Shown here: positions 8,575-17,650 of the stretch, in pieces
How positions within the stretch are numbered: the stretch's first letter is position 1
Layout of the letters: every line of letters begins with the position of its first letter
From: JACVRW01 sp963751835
GTDB taxonomy: Bacteria; Actinomycetota; Thermoleophilia; Solirubrobacterales; Thermoleophilaceae
Length of the DNA stretch: 64,000 nt
Reading direction: 5' to 3'
Assembly (NCBI GenBank): GCA_963751835.1
Contig: CAVVWD010000022.1
Span: 186,001-250,000 of the forward strand
The notes under the pieces: model-generated
Database searches by the model: none
Told to the model about the DNA's origin: nothing
The model's input: the letters and a program-made list of their open reading frames with translations, nothing else
Translations under genes and position numbers: made by a program

Positions 8575-9609
8575 ATGAGGCACAAGTGGTTCATCCTTGT
8601 GGCGGTGGTTCTGCTGCTCCTCGTCGGTGGGGCCGTCGCCGCCTACGCGTACGATTCCGCGCGCAAGGACCGCATCGCCGAGGGCGTAACCGTCGCGGGC
8701 GCCGACGTTGGCGGGATGACGGGCGCCCAGGCCCGCCGCCTGCTCGATCGCACGCTCAGGGAGCCGCTCGAGCAGCCCATCGCGGTCGTGCACCGAGGCA
8801 CTCGCTTCAACCTCTCCGCCGAGGACGCCGGCGTGACGGCCGACATCGAGGGCATGGTCGACGAGGCGCTCGCGCAGAGCCGCGACGGCAGCATCGTCAC
8901 GCGGGTGGCGCGCGATCTCACCGGCGGCGCGGAGAACGTGCAGGTGGCAGCCCGCGTGTCCTACTCGGAGGAGGCGGTCGGCGGCCTTGTCCGGCGCGTC
9001 CGGCGAAGCCTGAACCGCCCGGCGCGCGACGCCACGGTCGACTTCCCCTCGCTCCAGCAGGTCAAGGAGGTGCCCGGTCTACGGGTCAGGGCCAAGGCAC
9101 TACAGCGGCGACTCGCCCAGGCGCTCACGGTCCCCGGCGTCGATCGCACCGTCAAGGCGGCCGTCGCCAGGATCAAGCCGAACGTCACGCGCGCCGAGCT
9201 CGCCGACGAGTACCCAATCGTGCTCGTGGCCGAGCGCAACGCGTTCCAGCTGCACCTCTACAAGAACCTCGAGCTCGCCAGGAGCTACACGGTCGCGGTC
9301 GGCGCGCTCGGCTTCGACACCCCGGCCGGGCTCTACCACATCCAGAACAAGGCCGTTAACCCCGCCTGGAGCGTCCCGAACAGCGACTGGGCCGGTGACC
9401 TCGCCGGTACGGTGGTGCCAGGCGGCGTTCCCGAGAACCCGCTGAAGGAGCGCTGGCTTGGCATCTACGACGGGGCCGGGATCCACGGCACCGACCAGAC
9501 CTACTCGCTCGGCACCGCCGCGTCGCACGGCTGCATCCGCATGGCCATCCCGGACGTGATCGAGCTCTACGACCAAGTCCCTGTCGGAGCCCCGATCTAC
9601 ATCGCCTGA
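8575..9609 (+). CDS. L,D-transpeptidase (YkuD) with peptidoglycan-binding N-domain
   Basis: A 344-residue secreted or membrane-anchored cell-wall crosslinker. Residues 1-24 are a signal anchor (MRHKWFILVAVVLLLLVGGA). Residues about 40-190 resemble the PG_binding_4 repeat found before YkuD domains. The YkuD domain follows from about 215, with the catalytic signature GIHGTDQTYSLGTAASHGCI, where the cysteine near residue 320 is the nucleophile and the histidines and arginine are present. It forms 3-3 type crosslinks in peptidoglycan. ATG at 8575 is chosen because it begins the hydrophobic segment; an upstream in-frame GTG at 8530 adds an unlikely leader. Confidence 0.92.
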   Translation: MRHKWFILVAVVLLLLVGGAVAAYAYDSARKDRIAEGVTVAGADVGGMTGAQARRLLDRTLREPLEQPIAVVHRGTRFNLSAEDAGVTADIEGMVDEALAQSRDGSIVTRVARDLTGGAENVQVAARVSYSEEAVGGLVRRVRRSLNRPARDATVDFPSLQQVKEVPGLRVRAKALQRRLAQALTVPGVDRTVKAAVARIKPNVTRAELADEYPIVLVAERNAFQLHLYKNLELARSYTVAVGALGFDTPAGLYHIQNKAVNPAWSVPNSDWAGDLAGTVVPGGVPENPLKERWLGIYDGAGIHGTDQTYSLGTAASHGCIRMAIPDVIELYDQVPVGAPIYIA

Positions 9610-9624
9610 CGGTCAGGGACGGGC

Positions 9625-9897
9625 TCAGACCCCGATTTCCGGGATCGGGACCTCCTCCCAGCCCCTCTCCTCGAGGGAGGCTTGGCGCCCCGTGTGTCGA
9701 ATGCAGAGCGTGCCGATGAAGACGCCCCGCTCGCGCTTGCGCAGCACCGCGTACCACATGGTCGAGGCGTCGCTCGGGCCCTGGATCGGATGCCAGGGGG
9801 CCACCGGCTTGTCGCGGTCGTCGACCAGGCCGGCGTCCGCCAGCTGAGTGCGTGTTGCCACCCGACCGTCCTGTGTGTTGACGAAGAAGACACCCAC
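9625..9897 (-). CDS. Small hypothetical protein
   Basis: A 90-residue protein with no recognised family. It is rich in Trp, Arg and Asp, with the central segment PWHPIQGPSDASTMWYAVLR and the end EEVPIPEIGV. The composition looks like a real soluble protein and codon use fits its neighbours. It starts at GTG 9897, overlapping the start region of the divergent recombinase gene by about 23 nt. It lies 15 nt from, and convergent with, the L,D-transpeptidase gene. No function can be proposed. Confidence 0.6.
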   Translation of the reverse strand: MGVFFVNTQDGRVATRTQLADAGLVDDRDKPVAPWHPIQGPSDASTMWYAVLRKRERGVFIGTLCIRHTGRQASLEERGWEEVPIPEIGV

Positions 9898-10780
9898 CCC
9901 CGTCGAGGCTAGTTGGGCGGCGGCGCTCGAGCGCTTCGACGACTGGCAGCGCGCACACGGGATGGGGGAGAAGACGCGCCGCGCCTACTCGGTCGACCTT
10001 GGACAGCTCGCGGAGTGGGCGGCGGAGCGGGAGCTCGGCCCGCGCGAGCTCGGCCACCGGGACCTGCGCCGGTTCGCGGGCGTCGTCTCCGAGCGCGGGG
10101 CGGCCAAATCGACCGTCGCCCGCAAGCTGGCCGCCATCCGGACCTTCTACCGCCAGCTCGTGGAGCGCGGAGAGCTCGAGGCGAACCCCGCGGACCTCGT
10201 GTCCAGCCCCAAGAAGGAGAACTACCTCCCGCGGGTGCTGCGGCCGCGCGAGGTCGAGGAGCTGCTCGAGCGGATCCCCGGCTCGACCCCGCTCGACCTG
10301 CGGGACCGTGCGATGCTCGAGCTCGCCTACGCCGCTGGGCTGCGCGCGGAGGAGCTCGTGAACCTCGACACCACGAGCGTCGACCCCGACGCGGAGCAGG
10401 TCCGGGTCGAGGGCAAGGGCGGGCACACGCGCGTCGTCCCCGCCGGCGAGCACGCCTGGAAGGCGCTCGACCGCTACCTGACACGCGGCCGCGGCGCGCT
10501 GGCCACGGGGGAGAGCCAGGCGCTCTTCCTCTCCAAGAGCGGGCGCCGGCTCTCCACCTCGGATATCCGGCGGCGGCTGCGGCTCCAGGCACGCCGCGCC
10601 GGCATCACGCCGCATACGCTGCGGCACTCGTTCGCCACTCACCTGCTTGAGGGAGGGGCCGACCTCCGGGCAATCCAGGAGCTTCTCGGCCACGCTTCCA
10701 TCGGCACGACCCAGACTTACACTCGGGTAGAGTCGAGGCGCCTCAAGACGGTGTACGCGCGCGCCCACCCACGGGCGTGA
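9875..10780 (+). CDS. xerD: Tyrosine recombinase XerC/XerD family
   Basis: A site-specific tyrosine recombinase of about 301 residues, the size of XerC/XerD, which resolve chromosome dimers at dif. The N-terminal SAM-like DNA-binding domain occupies residues 10-100. The catalytic domain has the first Arg in GLRAEELVNL, Lys in GKGGHTRVVP, HTLRHSFATHLLEGG (H-x-x-R), and GHASIGTTQTYTRV with the second His and nucleophile Tyr. All active-site residues are present. GTG 9875 or TTG 9878 gives the usual N-terminus; GTG 9848 is also possible. XerC versus XerD cannot be separated reliably by eye. Confidence 0.9.
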   Translation: MLTKKTPTPVEASWAAALERFDDWQRAHGMGEKTRRAYSVDLGQLAEWAAERELGPRELGHRDLRRFAGVVSERGAAKSTVARKLAAIRTFYRQLVERGELEANPADLVSSPKKENYLPRVLRPREVEELLERIPGSTPLDLRDRAMLELAYAAGLRAEELVNLDTTSVDPDAEQVRVEGKGGHTRVVPAGEHAWKALDRYLTRGRGALATGESQALFLSKSGRRLSTSDIRRRLRLQARRAGITPHTLRHSFATHLLEGGADLRAIQELLGHASIGTTQTYTRVESRRLKTVYARAHPRA

Positions 10781-10792
10781 TCAAGGCCCGCG

Positions 10793-11584
10793 ATGCAGAC
10801 CAACCTCAAGGCGATCGAGCTCAAGGACCTCTGGAGTCGGTACAAGGAGGACGACGACGAACAGGCGCGCGAGCGGCTGGTGCTGGCCTACGCGCCGCTC
10901 GTCAAGTACGTCGCCGGCAGGATGTCGACCGGGCTGCCGTCGCACGTCGAGGAGGCGGACCTCATTTCCTACGGCCTGCTCGGGCTGATCTCCGCCATCA
11001 AGCGCTTCGAGCCCGAGCGCGAGATCAAGTTCGAGACCTTCGCCATCACCCGCATCAAAGGCTCGATCATCGACGAGCTGCGTTCGCTCGACTGGGTGCC
11101 CCGCTCGGTGCGCAGCAAGGCGCGCGACATCGAGAAGGTCAACGCCAAGCTCGAGCACAAACTGCATCGGGCGCCCACCGACCAGGAGATGGCGGATGGG
11201 CTCGGCCTGCCGCTCGAGGAGTTCCAGGAGTCGCTCGTGCGCATCTCGAACTCGTCGGTCGTCGCGCTCGACGAGCTCTGGACGGTCTCCGACTCCTCGG
11301 GCGACCAGGTGTCGCTGCTCGACACCATCCAGGACCCGCAGGCGCTCGACCCGGCGGCCGAGATGGACTCCACCGAGATGAAGGACCGGCTGGCGGACGC
11401 GATCGCGCGGTTGCCAGAGCGGGAGAAGCTCGTGGTCGCCCTCTACTACTACGAGAACCTGACGCTGCGCGAAATCGGGGAGGTGCTGGGCGTGACCGAG
11501 TCGCGCGTTTCCCAGCTGCACACGAAGGCGGTCCTGCGCCTCAAGTCGCGCCTCCAGGGCGACCCTCTCTCCGACGGCGACTGA
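10793..11584 (+). CDS. RNA polymerase sigma factor, FliA/WhiG type
   Basis: A 263-residue sigma-70-family protein with region 2 (ADLISYGLLGLISAIKRFEP; FETFAITRIKGSIIDELRSL), region 3 and region 4 (LPEREKLVVALYYYENLTLR, then VTESRVSQLHTKAVLRLK). The order and the phrase LRSLDWVPRSVR are diagnostic of the FliA/WhiG/sigma-28 group, which in actinobacteria controls motility or development. It starts 12 nt after xerD and lies immediately before a PAS/PP2C/HATPase regulator and a STAS protein, so control by partner switching is plausible. No flagellar genes are in the window. Confidence 0.9.
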   Translation: MQTNLKAIELKDLWSRYKEDDDEQARERLVLAYAPLVKYVAGRMSTGLPSHVEEADLISYGLLGLISAIKRFEPEREIKFETFAITRIKGSIIDELRSLDWVPRSVRSKARDIEKVNAKLEHKLHRAPTDQEMADGLGLPLEEFQESLVRISNSSVVALDELWTVSDSSGDQVSLLDTIQDPQALDPAAEMDSTEMKDRLADAIARLPEREKLVVALYYYENLTLREIGEVLGVTESRVSQLHTKAVLRLKSRLQGDPLSDGD

Positions 11585-11597
11585 GCCTGCACGCCTC

Positions 11598-14021
11598 ATG
11601 AGAACCAGGCTGCGGCGTACAACGCACCGTCACCGCGACGAGCTCAGGGTTCGCGCGAGCCAGCAGGCCGCCGTCGCCGAGCTCGGACAGCGCGCGCTTG
11701 CGGGTCTCGACCTGGTCGGCCTGGTCGGCGCGGCGGCCGACGCCGCCCGCCACGAGCTCGGGACCGACTACGGCACCGTGCTCGAGCTGACCAGCGACCG
11801 CCGCAGTCTCCTGGTGCGCGCGACCGCCGGCTTCCCCGACGACGCGCTCGGGGGCGTGCTCCGGGCCGACGCCGAGGAACTTGCCGGCCAAGCGCTCGAG
11901 GGCGACGGCCCGGTGGTCATCGAGGACTTCACCGGCGATCCCCGGTTCGAGCCCTCGCCCGCCCAGCGGGAGCTCGGGATCGTCAGCGCGATGGTCGCGC
12001 CGATCGGCGTCCGCGGCCGCCACTACGGCGTGATCGCCGTGTACAGCGCGAGCCTACGGCGCTTCTCCGGCGACGACGTGCACTTCCTGCGCGCGCTCGC
12101 AAACGTGCTCGGCCTGGCGGTGGAGCGGAGCCGTCAGGAGGAGCTCGTCCGTGACAGCGAGGCGCGCTTCCGCGAGCTGGCCGACACCACCCCGGCGCTC
12201 ATGTGGATGACGAACGCCGACGGCCACGTCACGTTCGTGAACGAGGGCTGGCTGCGGTTCACCGGGCGCACCTTCGAGGAGGAGCTCGGCGACACGTTCG
12301 CGCTGAGCGCCCATGCCGACGACCGCGCGGAGCTGCTGGCGCGCTGGCGTGATGCCTTCCGGCGCCGGGAGGAGTTCCGCTTCGAGTACCGGCTGATGCA
12401 CGCGCAGTCCGGTTCCTACCGCTGGGTGCTGGAGGTCGGCACGCCGCGCTTCGCGGGCGGCGAGTTCGCGGGCTATGTCGGCACGTCCACCGACATCCAC
12501 GAGCGGCGCGCGATGGAGGAGGCGCTGCGGGTGTCCGAGGCCAGCTTCCGTGACCTCGCCGACACGGCCCCGGTGATGATCTGGACCACGGACACGGGCG
12601 GGCTCGTGACCTTCGTGAACGAGGGCTGGATGCGCTTCACGGGCACCACGCTCGACGAAGAGCTCGGCCCGAGCTGGGCGCTCGGCGTGCATCCGAACGA
12701 TGTCGAGGACATGCTCGCGTCCTGGGATGCGGCGCTGGCGGAGCGCAGCGTATGGGAGTACGAGTACCGCCTGATGAGCAGCGGTGGCGAGTTCCGCTGG
12801 ATCGTCGACCGAGGCGTGCCGCGCTACGAGCGCGGCGAGTTCGTGGGCTACGTGGGAGCGGCCGTGGACATCCACGAACGCGTGCTGATGCAGGACCAGC
12901 TTCGCGAGCGCTACGACATCGAGCACACGATCGCGGAGACCCTGCAGCGCAGCCTGCTGCCCGAGCGCCTGCCGAAGATAGAAGGGCTCGAGCTGGTCCC
13001 CCGCTACCTGCCCCCGGAGCGTCGCGGGGCCGCGATCGGGGGCGACTGGTACGACGCGCTCGAGCGCCCGGACGGCCGGGTCGCGCTCGTGGTCGGGGAC
13101 GTGGCGGGCCACGGGCTGCGCGCGGCCGCCACGATGGGTCAGCTCCGCACCTCCTTCCGCGCCTACGGGCTCGTCGAGGCGTCGCCCGCCGAGGTCGTGG
13201 CCCGCGTCAACCGGCTCGTGACGAGCGGGGGCGAGGAGGCCATGGCCACTGTTCTCTACCTGATCCTCGATCGTGAGACCGGGGAGGTCACGTTCAGCGC
13301 GGCCGGCCATCCGCCGCCGCTCCTGCTCGCGCCTGACGGCCCGCGCTTCCTCGAGGGCGGACGCTCCGTCCCGATCGGGGCCGCTGACCCGGCGGTCTTC
13401 CGCGAGGCAACGGCGGTGCTACCCCCGGGCTCGACGCTGCTCCTCTACACGGACGGGCTCGTGGAGCGCCGCGGCGTCCCGCTCGCGGAGAGCCTGGACG
13501 CGCTGGCCGCCGCGGTGGGCCGGGCCGAGGATGACCTCGACCGCCTCTGCGATCGCGTGCTGGACGCGGTTCTCCCCAGGCGCGATCCGGTCGACGACGT
13601 GGCACTGCTCGCCATACGGCCGACGGCTATGAGGGCCGACAACCTGCGCCTATCGCTGCCCGCCGAGCCGGAGTCGCTTGCAATGCTCAGGCGCCGGCTC
13701 GAGCGCTTTCTGCACGCCGCCGGCGCCAGTGAGCTCGAGTCCTACGAGATCACGCTCACGATCTGCGAGGCCGCCGGCAATGCGATCGAGCACGCCTATG
13801 GCCCTGGCGACGCGAGCTTCGACGTCGACGCCGCGCTGATCGCCGGCGAGCTCGTGGCGAGCGTGCGCGACCGCGGCCAGTGGCGCGAGCGGCGCGGCGA
13901 GCACCGCGGCCGCGGCCTGAAGATCATCATCGGCCTCATGGACGACGTCGACATCGCGACCGAGGACGGAGGTACCTTGGTCACGATGCGGAGGCGGTTG
14001 GCCGAAGCCAGGGCTGCGTGA
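11598..14021 (+). CDS. GAF-PAS-PAS-PP2C phosphatase-HATPase multidomain regulator
   Basis: An 807-residue cytoplasmic signalling protein. Domains in order: GAF (about 20-175); PAS1 (about 190-300, ending GYVGTSTDIHERR); PAS2 (about 315-425, ending GYVGAAVDIHERV); SpoIIE/RsbU-type PP2C phosphatase (about 450-670, AIGGDWYDALERP, VGDVAGHGLRAAATMGQLR, LLLYTDGLVERRG, DPVDDVALLAIR); RsbW-like HATPase anti-sigma kinase (about 685-800, ICEAAGNAIEHAYGP, GRGLKIIIGLMDDVD). It thus joins the phosphatase and kinase of a partner switch in one chain. The next gene is a STAS antagonist overlapping by 4 nt, and a FliA-type sigma gene precedes it. These are its likely partners. Confidence 0.93.
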   Translation: MRTRLRRTTHRHRDELRVRASQQAAVAELGQRALAGLDLVGLVGAAADAARHELGTDYGTVLELTSDRRSLLVRATAGFPDDALGGVLRADAEELAGQALEGDGPVVIEDFTGDPRFEPSPAQRELGIVSAMVAPIGVRGRHYGVIAVYSASLRRFSGDDVHFLRALANVLGLAVERSRQEELVRDSEARFRELADTTPALMWMTNADGHVTFVNEGWLRFTGRTFEEELGDTFALSAHADDRAELLARWRDAFRRREEFRFEYRLMHAQSGSYRWVLEVGTPRFAGGEFAGYVGTSTDIHERRAMEEALRVSEASFRDLADTAPVMIWTTDTGGLVTFVNEGWMRFTGTTLDEELGPSWALGVHPNDVEDMLASWDAALAERSVWEYEYRLMSSGGEFRWIVDRGVPRYERGEFVGYVGAAVDIHERVLMQDQLRERYDIEHTIAETLQRSLLPERLPKIEGLELVPRYLPPERRGAAIGGDWYDALERPDGRVALVVGDVAGHGLRAAATMGQLRTSFRAYGLVEASPAEVVARVNRLVTSGGEEAMATVLYLILDRETGEVTFSAAGHPPPLLLAPDGPRFLEGGRSVPIGAADPAVFREATAVLPPGSTLLLYTDGLVERRGVPLAESLDALAAAVGRAEDDLDRLCDRVLDAVLPRRDPVDDVALLAIRPTAMRADNLRLSLPAEPESLAMLRRRLERFLHAAGASELESYEITLTICEAAGNAIEHAYGPGDASFDVDAALIAGELVASVRDRGQWRERRGEHRGRGLKIIIGLMDDVDIATEDGGTLVTMRRRLAEARAA

Positions 14022-14362
14022 CCACTCCCGCCGAGATCGCCGTCGAGCGGCGCGGCGGGACGCTTGTGGCCCATCTCGAGGGCGAGATCGACATGACGAA
14101 CGCCGGCCTCGTGCGCGATCAGGTGCTCGAGTCGGTGCCGAACGACGCCCTCGCCCTGGTCATCGATCTCAGCGAGTGTCGCTACCTGGACTCGGCGGGC
14201 ATCGAGATCCTGTTCGACCTCTCACGGCGGCTGCGCAGGAGGCGCCAGCAGCTGCGCCTCGTCGTGCCGCCCTCCTCACCGCTCATCCGCGTCCTCGAGC
14301 TCACCGAGGTCGGCACGGCGGCGCCGCTCCACGAGACGGTCGATTCAGCCATCGCAGGGTAG
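14018..14362 (+). CDS. STAS-domain anti-sigma factor antagonist
   Basis: A 114-residue single STAS domain of the SpoIIAA/RsbV type. The phospho-acceptor motif is DLSECRYLDSAGIEIL, with Ser in DSAG near residue 57. When dephosphorylated, such proteins bind the anti-sigma kinase and free the sigma factor. GTG 14018 is chosen because it overlaps the preceding stop (GTGA) and gives the usual short N-terminus. With the upstream PP2C/HATPase protein and sigma factor it forms a full partner-switching set. Confidence 0.92.
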   Translation: MTTPAEIAVERRGGTLVAHLEGEIDMTNAGLVRDQVLESVPNDALALVIDLSECRYLDSAGIEILFDLSRRLRRRRQQLRLVVPPSSPLIRVLELTEVGTAAPLHETVDSAIAG

Positions 14363-14391
14363 GCTCCTCGGACCCGAGAAAAAGGAGCGAC

Positions 14392-16467
14392 ATGGCGCAC
14401 GAATCGCCGAAACGGATCCGCAATGTGGCCTTGGTAGGCCACCGAGGCAGCGGGAAGACCTCCGTCAGCGAGGCCCTCCTGTTCAGCGCGGGCGCGGTCA
14501 ACCGCCTTGGCTCGGTGGCAGACGGGACCACCGTTTCCGACTCCGCGGCGGACGAGAAGGCGCGCGAGATGTCGATCTCCGCGAGCCTGTCCTCGTTCCG
14601 CTGGGACGACCGCAAGATCAACCTAATCGACACGCCCGGCGAGCCGAGCTTCGTCGCGGACGCGCTGGCCGCGCTGCGCGTGGTCGAGGGCGCCGTCTTC
14701 GTCGTGAACGGTGTCATGGGCGTCGAGGTCACCACGACCCGCCTCTGGGAGCGAGCCGCCGAGCTCGGGCTCGCCCGCATCGTCTTCGTCAACATGCTCG
14801 ACCGCGAGCGCGCCGACTTCTTCCGCGCGCTCGACTCGCTCAAGGCCGCCTTCGGACCGCACGTGGTCGCCACGGAGATCCCGATCGGCGCCGAGCACGA
14901 GCTACAGGGCGTGATCGACCTGATCGACATGAAGGCCTACCGCTACGAGGGGGCGGCGCGCGAGAACTGCGAGGAGGTCGAGATCCCCGACGAGCTGCGC
15001 GCGCAGGCACAGGAGTACCGCGAGAAGCTGATGGACGAGGTCGCCGAGGTCTCCGACGCTCTCATGGAGCGCTACCTCGAGGGCGAGGAGATCTCGCACG
15101 ACGAGACCGTGTCGGCCCTGAAGACAGGCGTGACCGACGGCCAGCTCTTCCCGGTCACCTGCGGCGCCGCCACCCGCAACCTCGGGATCAACCGCCTGCT
15201 GGACGCCTTCGTTGAGGACCTGCCGTCGCCCGCCAAGCGCGGCGCGATCGAGGTGGACGGGGTCACGCTGGAGCCGGACGAGACGAAGGACATGGTGGCG
15301 TTCGTCTTCAAGACCCTCGCCGACCCCTACGCCGGCCGCGTCAACCTGTTCCGCGTCTACCAGGGCGTCCTGAAGCACGACTCGCAGGTCTACAACACCC
15401 GCGCCCACGTCAAGGAGAGGATCGGCCAGCTGCTGGTGCCGCAGGGCAAGGAGAACGAGCACGCGGACCAGTTCGGCCCCGGCGACATCGGCGCGGTCGC
15501 GAAGCTCAAGGAGACCCACGCGGGCGACGTGCTCGCCGCCAAGGACGTGGAGATCCCACTGTCGCTGCCGGAGATGCCGCGCCCGGTCATGGCGTTCGCG
15601 ATCGAGGCCAAGGCCAAGGGCGACGAGGAGAAGATGGGGCAGGCCCTGCGCCGGCTGCAGGAGGAGGACCCCACGATCGACTTCCACCGCGATACGCAGA
15701 CCGGCGAGCAGATCCTCGCCGGGATCACGCAGATCCACGTGGAGGTGATCGTCGACCGGATGAAGGAGCGCTTCGGCGCCGAGGTGGAACTGCACCCGCC
15801 GCACGTGCCCTACCGCGAGGCCATCAAGGGCAGCGCCAAGGCACACGCGCGCTACAAGAAGCAGACCGGCGGCCGCGGGCAGTTCGCGGACTGCCACATC
15901 GAGATCGAGCCGCTCGGCGAGGGTGCCGACTTCGAGTTCGTCAACGCGATCAAGGGCGGCGTGATCCCCGGCGGCTTCATACCGGCGGTCGAGAAGGGCG
16001 TCCAGGAGGCCATGCGCAGCGGGACGATCGCCGGCTTCCCCGTCCGCGGCGTGCGCGTGACCGTGTTCGACGGCCAGCACCACTCCGTCGACTCGTCGGA
16101 GATGGCCTTCAAGATCGCGGGCTCGATGGCTTTCAAGGACGCGATGGAGAGCGCGCAGCCGACGCTGATGGAGCCGATCATGACCGTGACGGTCACGGTT
16201 CCGGAGGAGTACGTGGGCGACGTGATCGGCGACCTGAACTCGCGCCGCGGGCGGCCGCTGGGCATGGAGCCGAGGGGCGCGGTCACGGAAGTCAAGGCAG
16301 AGGTCCCGATGGCCGAGCTGCTCGAGTACGCACCCGACCTGCGCGCCATCACCGGCGGGCAGGGTGAGTACTCGATGGAGCTCGCCCGCTACGAGGAGGT
16401 ACCCGGGCACGTCGCGCAGCACGTGGTCCAGCAGGCACAGGAGGAGCGCGAAGCCGTCAAGGCCTGA
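14392..16467 (+). CDS. Elongation factor G-like GTPase (EF-G2 type)
   Basis: A 691-residue EF-G paralogue. The P-loop reads GHRGSGKTS, not the GHVDHGKTT of translocating EF-G; G3 is DTPGE and G4 reads NMLDR where canonical EF-G has NKMDR. Domains II-V follow (PHVPYREAI, FKIAGSMAFKDAMESAQPTL, RRGRPLGME). This pattern matches the EF-G-2/FusA2 group, whose role in bacteria is unclear and is not the essential translocase. An AAAGGAG Shine-Dalgarno supports ATG 14392. It stands alone, not in an rpsL-rpsG-tuf context, which fits a paralogue. Confidence 0.9.
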   Translation: MAHESPKRIRNVALVGHRGSGKTSVSEALLFSAGAVNRLGSVADGTTVSDSAADEKAREMSISASLSSFRWDDRKINLIDTPGEPSFVADALAALRVVEGAVFVVNGVMGVEVTTTRLWERAAELGLARIVFVNMLDRERADFFRALDSLKAAFGPHVVATEIPIGAEHELQGVIDLIDMKAYRYEGAARENCEEVEIPDELRAQAQEYREKLMDEVAEVSDALMERYLEGEEISHDETVSALKTGVTDGQLFPVTCGAATRNLGINRLLDAFVEDLPSPAKRGAIEVDGVTLEPDETKDMVAFVFKTLADPYAGRVNLFRVYQGVLKHDSQVYNTRAHVKERIGQLLVPQGKENEHADQFGPGDIGAVAKLKETHAGDVLAAKDVEIPLSLPEMPRPVMAFAIEAKAKGDEEKMGQALRRLQEEDPTIDFHRDTQTGEQILAGITQIHVEVIVDRMKERFGAEVELHPPHVPYREAIKGSAKAHARYKKQTGGRGQFADCHIEIEPLGEGADFEFVNAIKGGVIPGGFIPAVEKGVQEAMRSGTIAGFPVRGVRVTVFDGQHHSVDSSEMAFKIAGSMAFKDAMESAQPTLMEPIMTVTVTVPEEYVGDVIGDLNSRRGRPLGMEPRGAVTEVKAEVPMAELLEYAPDLRAITGGQGEYSMELARYEEVPGHVAQHVVQQAQEEREAVKA

Positions 16468-16490
16468 GCTCCCTCCTATCATCGACCCCT

Positions 16491-17249
16491 GTGAAAAAGG
16501 AGCTAAGGCCGGTCCATGACGTGGTGGCCTGCGACGTCTGCGGGCGCACGATTCTCAAGGGCGAGCGCGTCGAGGCGTTTCTCGCCCCCGGCGGGCACCG
16601 CCACGATGTCTGCGATCTGTGTGCCGTGCGCGCACAGCATCACGGCTGGATCCGCGAGTCCGCCGCCGGGGACCTGCCGGCACGGATGCCGCGCAACGAG
16701 CCCCGGCGCGGCATGTTGGGCAGGCTCCGGCGCCGCCGCCCGGCCGAGCCCGTCCGGCCCGAGCCCGAGGAGCCGAGGCTCGCCGAGCAGGAGGCGATGC
16801 ACGGCTCCGGCGAGGCGGTCGAGCCGAGCGAGCAGCGGGGCGCCGACGAGCCCGCCGCGCAGCCGCGCGAGCGCCCGCGCACGAAGCCCAAGGATCCTCG
16901 CCACGTGCGCGCGATTCCGACCACGCCCGAGGGCAAGGTCGACAGGGCGCTCGAGCTCTTCAACGGCTCGAGCCATCAGCGCACGATCGCGGGCCTCGCG
17001 CGAACGCTCGGCCCCGCCTGGGTGAGTGCACAGCCGGACGCCTCTCAGCCGAGCGCGGTCTCCCTGCTCGTGGCCTGGGAGCTCTCCTGGTACCACTACC
17101 GCGTTGACCTCGGCGACGAGGGCGACCCCGTCGAGATGCTGGAGAAGGGGGAGGAGATGGACGAGATCGACGAGTCCCTCCGCCACTGGAACGCGGCGCT
17201 CGACGACCAGGGGCGCGTGGTCGCCGAGGATCCGGCCGCCGGCGGGTGA
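16491..17249 (+). CDS. Hypothetical protein with N-terminal zinc-ribbon-like motif
   Basis: A 252-residue protein of unknown function. CDVCGR near residue 14 and CDLC near 41 form a four-cysteine zinc-binding candidate with an intervening His. Residues about 60-135 are low-complexity Pro/Glu/Arg-rich, probably disordered. The C-terminal third is folded (ALELFNGSSHQRTIAGLART; WELSWYHYRVDLGDEGD) with a tail resembling those of actinobacterial cell-wall or DNA-associated proteins. GTG 16491 follows TATCAT (16477-16482) at leaderless distance. Its stop overlaps the RNase HI GTG by 4 nt. Confidence 0.72.
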   Translation: MKKELRPVHDVVACDVCGRTILKGERVEAFLAPGGHRHDVCDLCAVRAQHHGWIRESAAGDLPARMPRNEPRRGMLGRLRRRRPAEPVRPEPEEPRLAEQEAMHGSGEAVEPSEQRGADEPAAQPRERPRTKPKDPRHVRAIPTTPEGKVDRALELFNGSSHQRTIAGLARTLGPAWVSAQPDASQPSAVSLLVAWELSWYHYRVDLGDEGDPVEMLEKGEEMDEIDESLRHWNAALDDQGRVVAEDPAAGG

Positions 17250-17650
17250 AGGTCGTCGTGCACGTCGACGGCGGGGCGCGCGGCAACCCCGGGCCCGCCG
17301 CCGTCGCGGCCGTGGCGTCGACGCCCGACGGTGACCAGCTCGGCGAGCGCAACGCATTCATCGGCGAGGCCACCAACAACGTTGCCGAGTACCGCGCGCT
17401 GCTGCTCGGCCTCGAGCTGGCACGCGACCTGGGCGCCACGGAGGTCGAGGTGGTCAACGACTCCGAGCTCGTCGCGCGTCAGATCGGCGGCGAGTACAAG
17501 GTCAAGCACGCGGGTCTCAAGCCGCTCTTCCTCGAGGCGATGAGGGAGCTGCGCGGCTTCGAGCGCTGGGCCGTGCGCCCCGTCCGGCGCGAGCAGAACC
17601 AGCGGGCGGACGAGCTGGTCAACGAGGCGCTCGACCAGGCGCTCGGCTAG
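17246..17650 (+). CDS. Ribonuclease HI family protein
   Basis: A 134-residue RNase H-fold protein that would cut RNA in RNA-DNA hybrids. The catalytic acidic residues are visible: Asp8 in VDGGARGNPGPA, Glu in NNVAEYRALLLGLELA, Asp in VVNDSELVARQIGG and Asp in NQRADELVNEAL. It is the short type without the basic loop of E. coli RnhA, as in many actinobacterial homologues. GTG 17246 overlaps the previous stop. Just after its stop begins a 166-bp imperfect palindrome. Confidence 0.9.
   Translation: MKVVVHVDGGARGNPGPAAVAAVASTPDGDQLGERNAFIGEATNNVAEYRALLLGLELARDLGATEVEVVNDSELVARQIGGEYKVKHAGLKPLFLEAMRELRGFERWAVRPVRREQNQRADELVNEALDQALG

Noticed and set aside
14902..16482. Long antisense open frame opposite the EF-G-like gene
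   Set aside because: Composition (His/Leu/Asp/Val-rich) is that of a GC-rich antisense shadow; the + strand encodes a clearly conserved protein.
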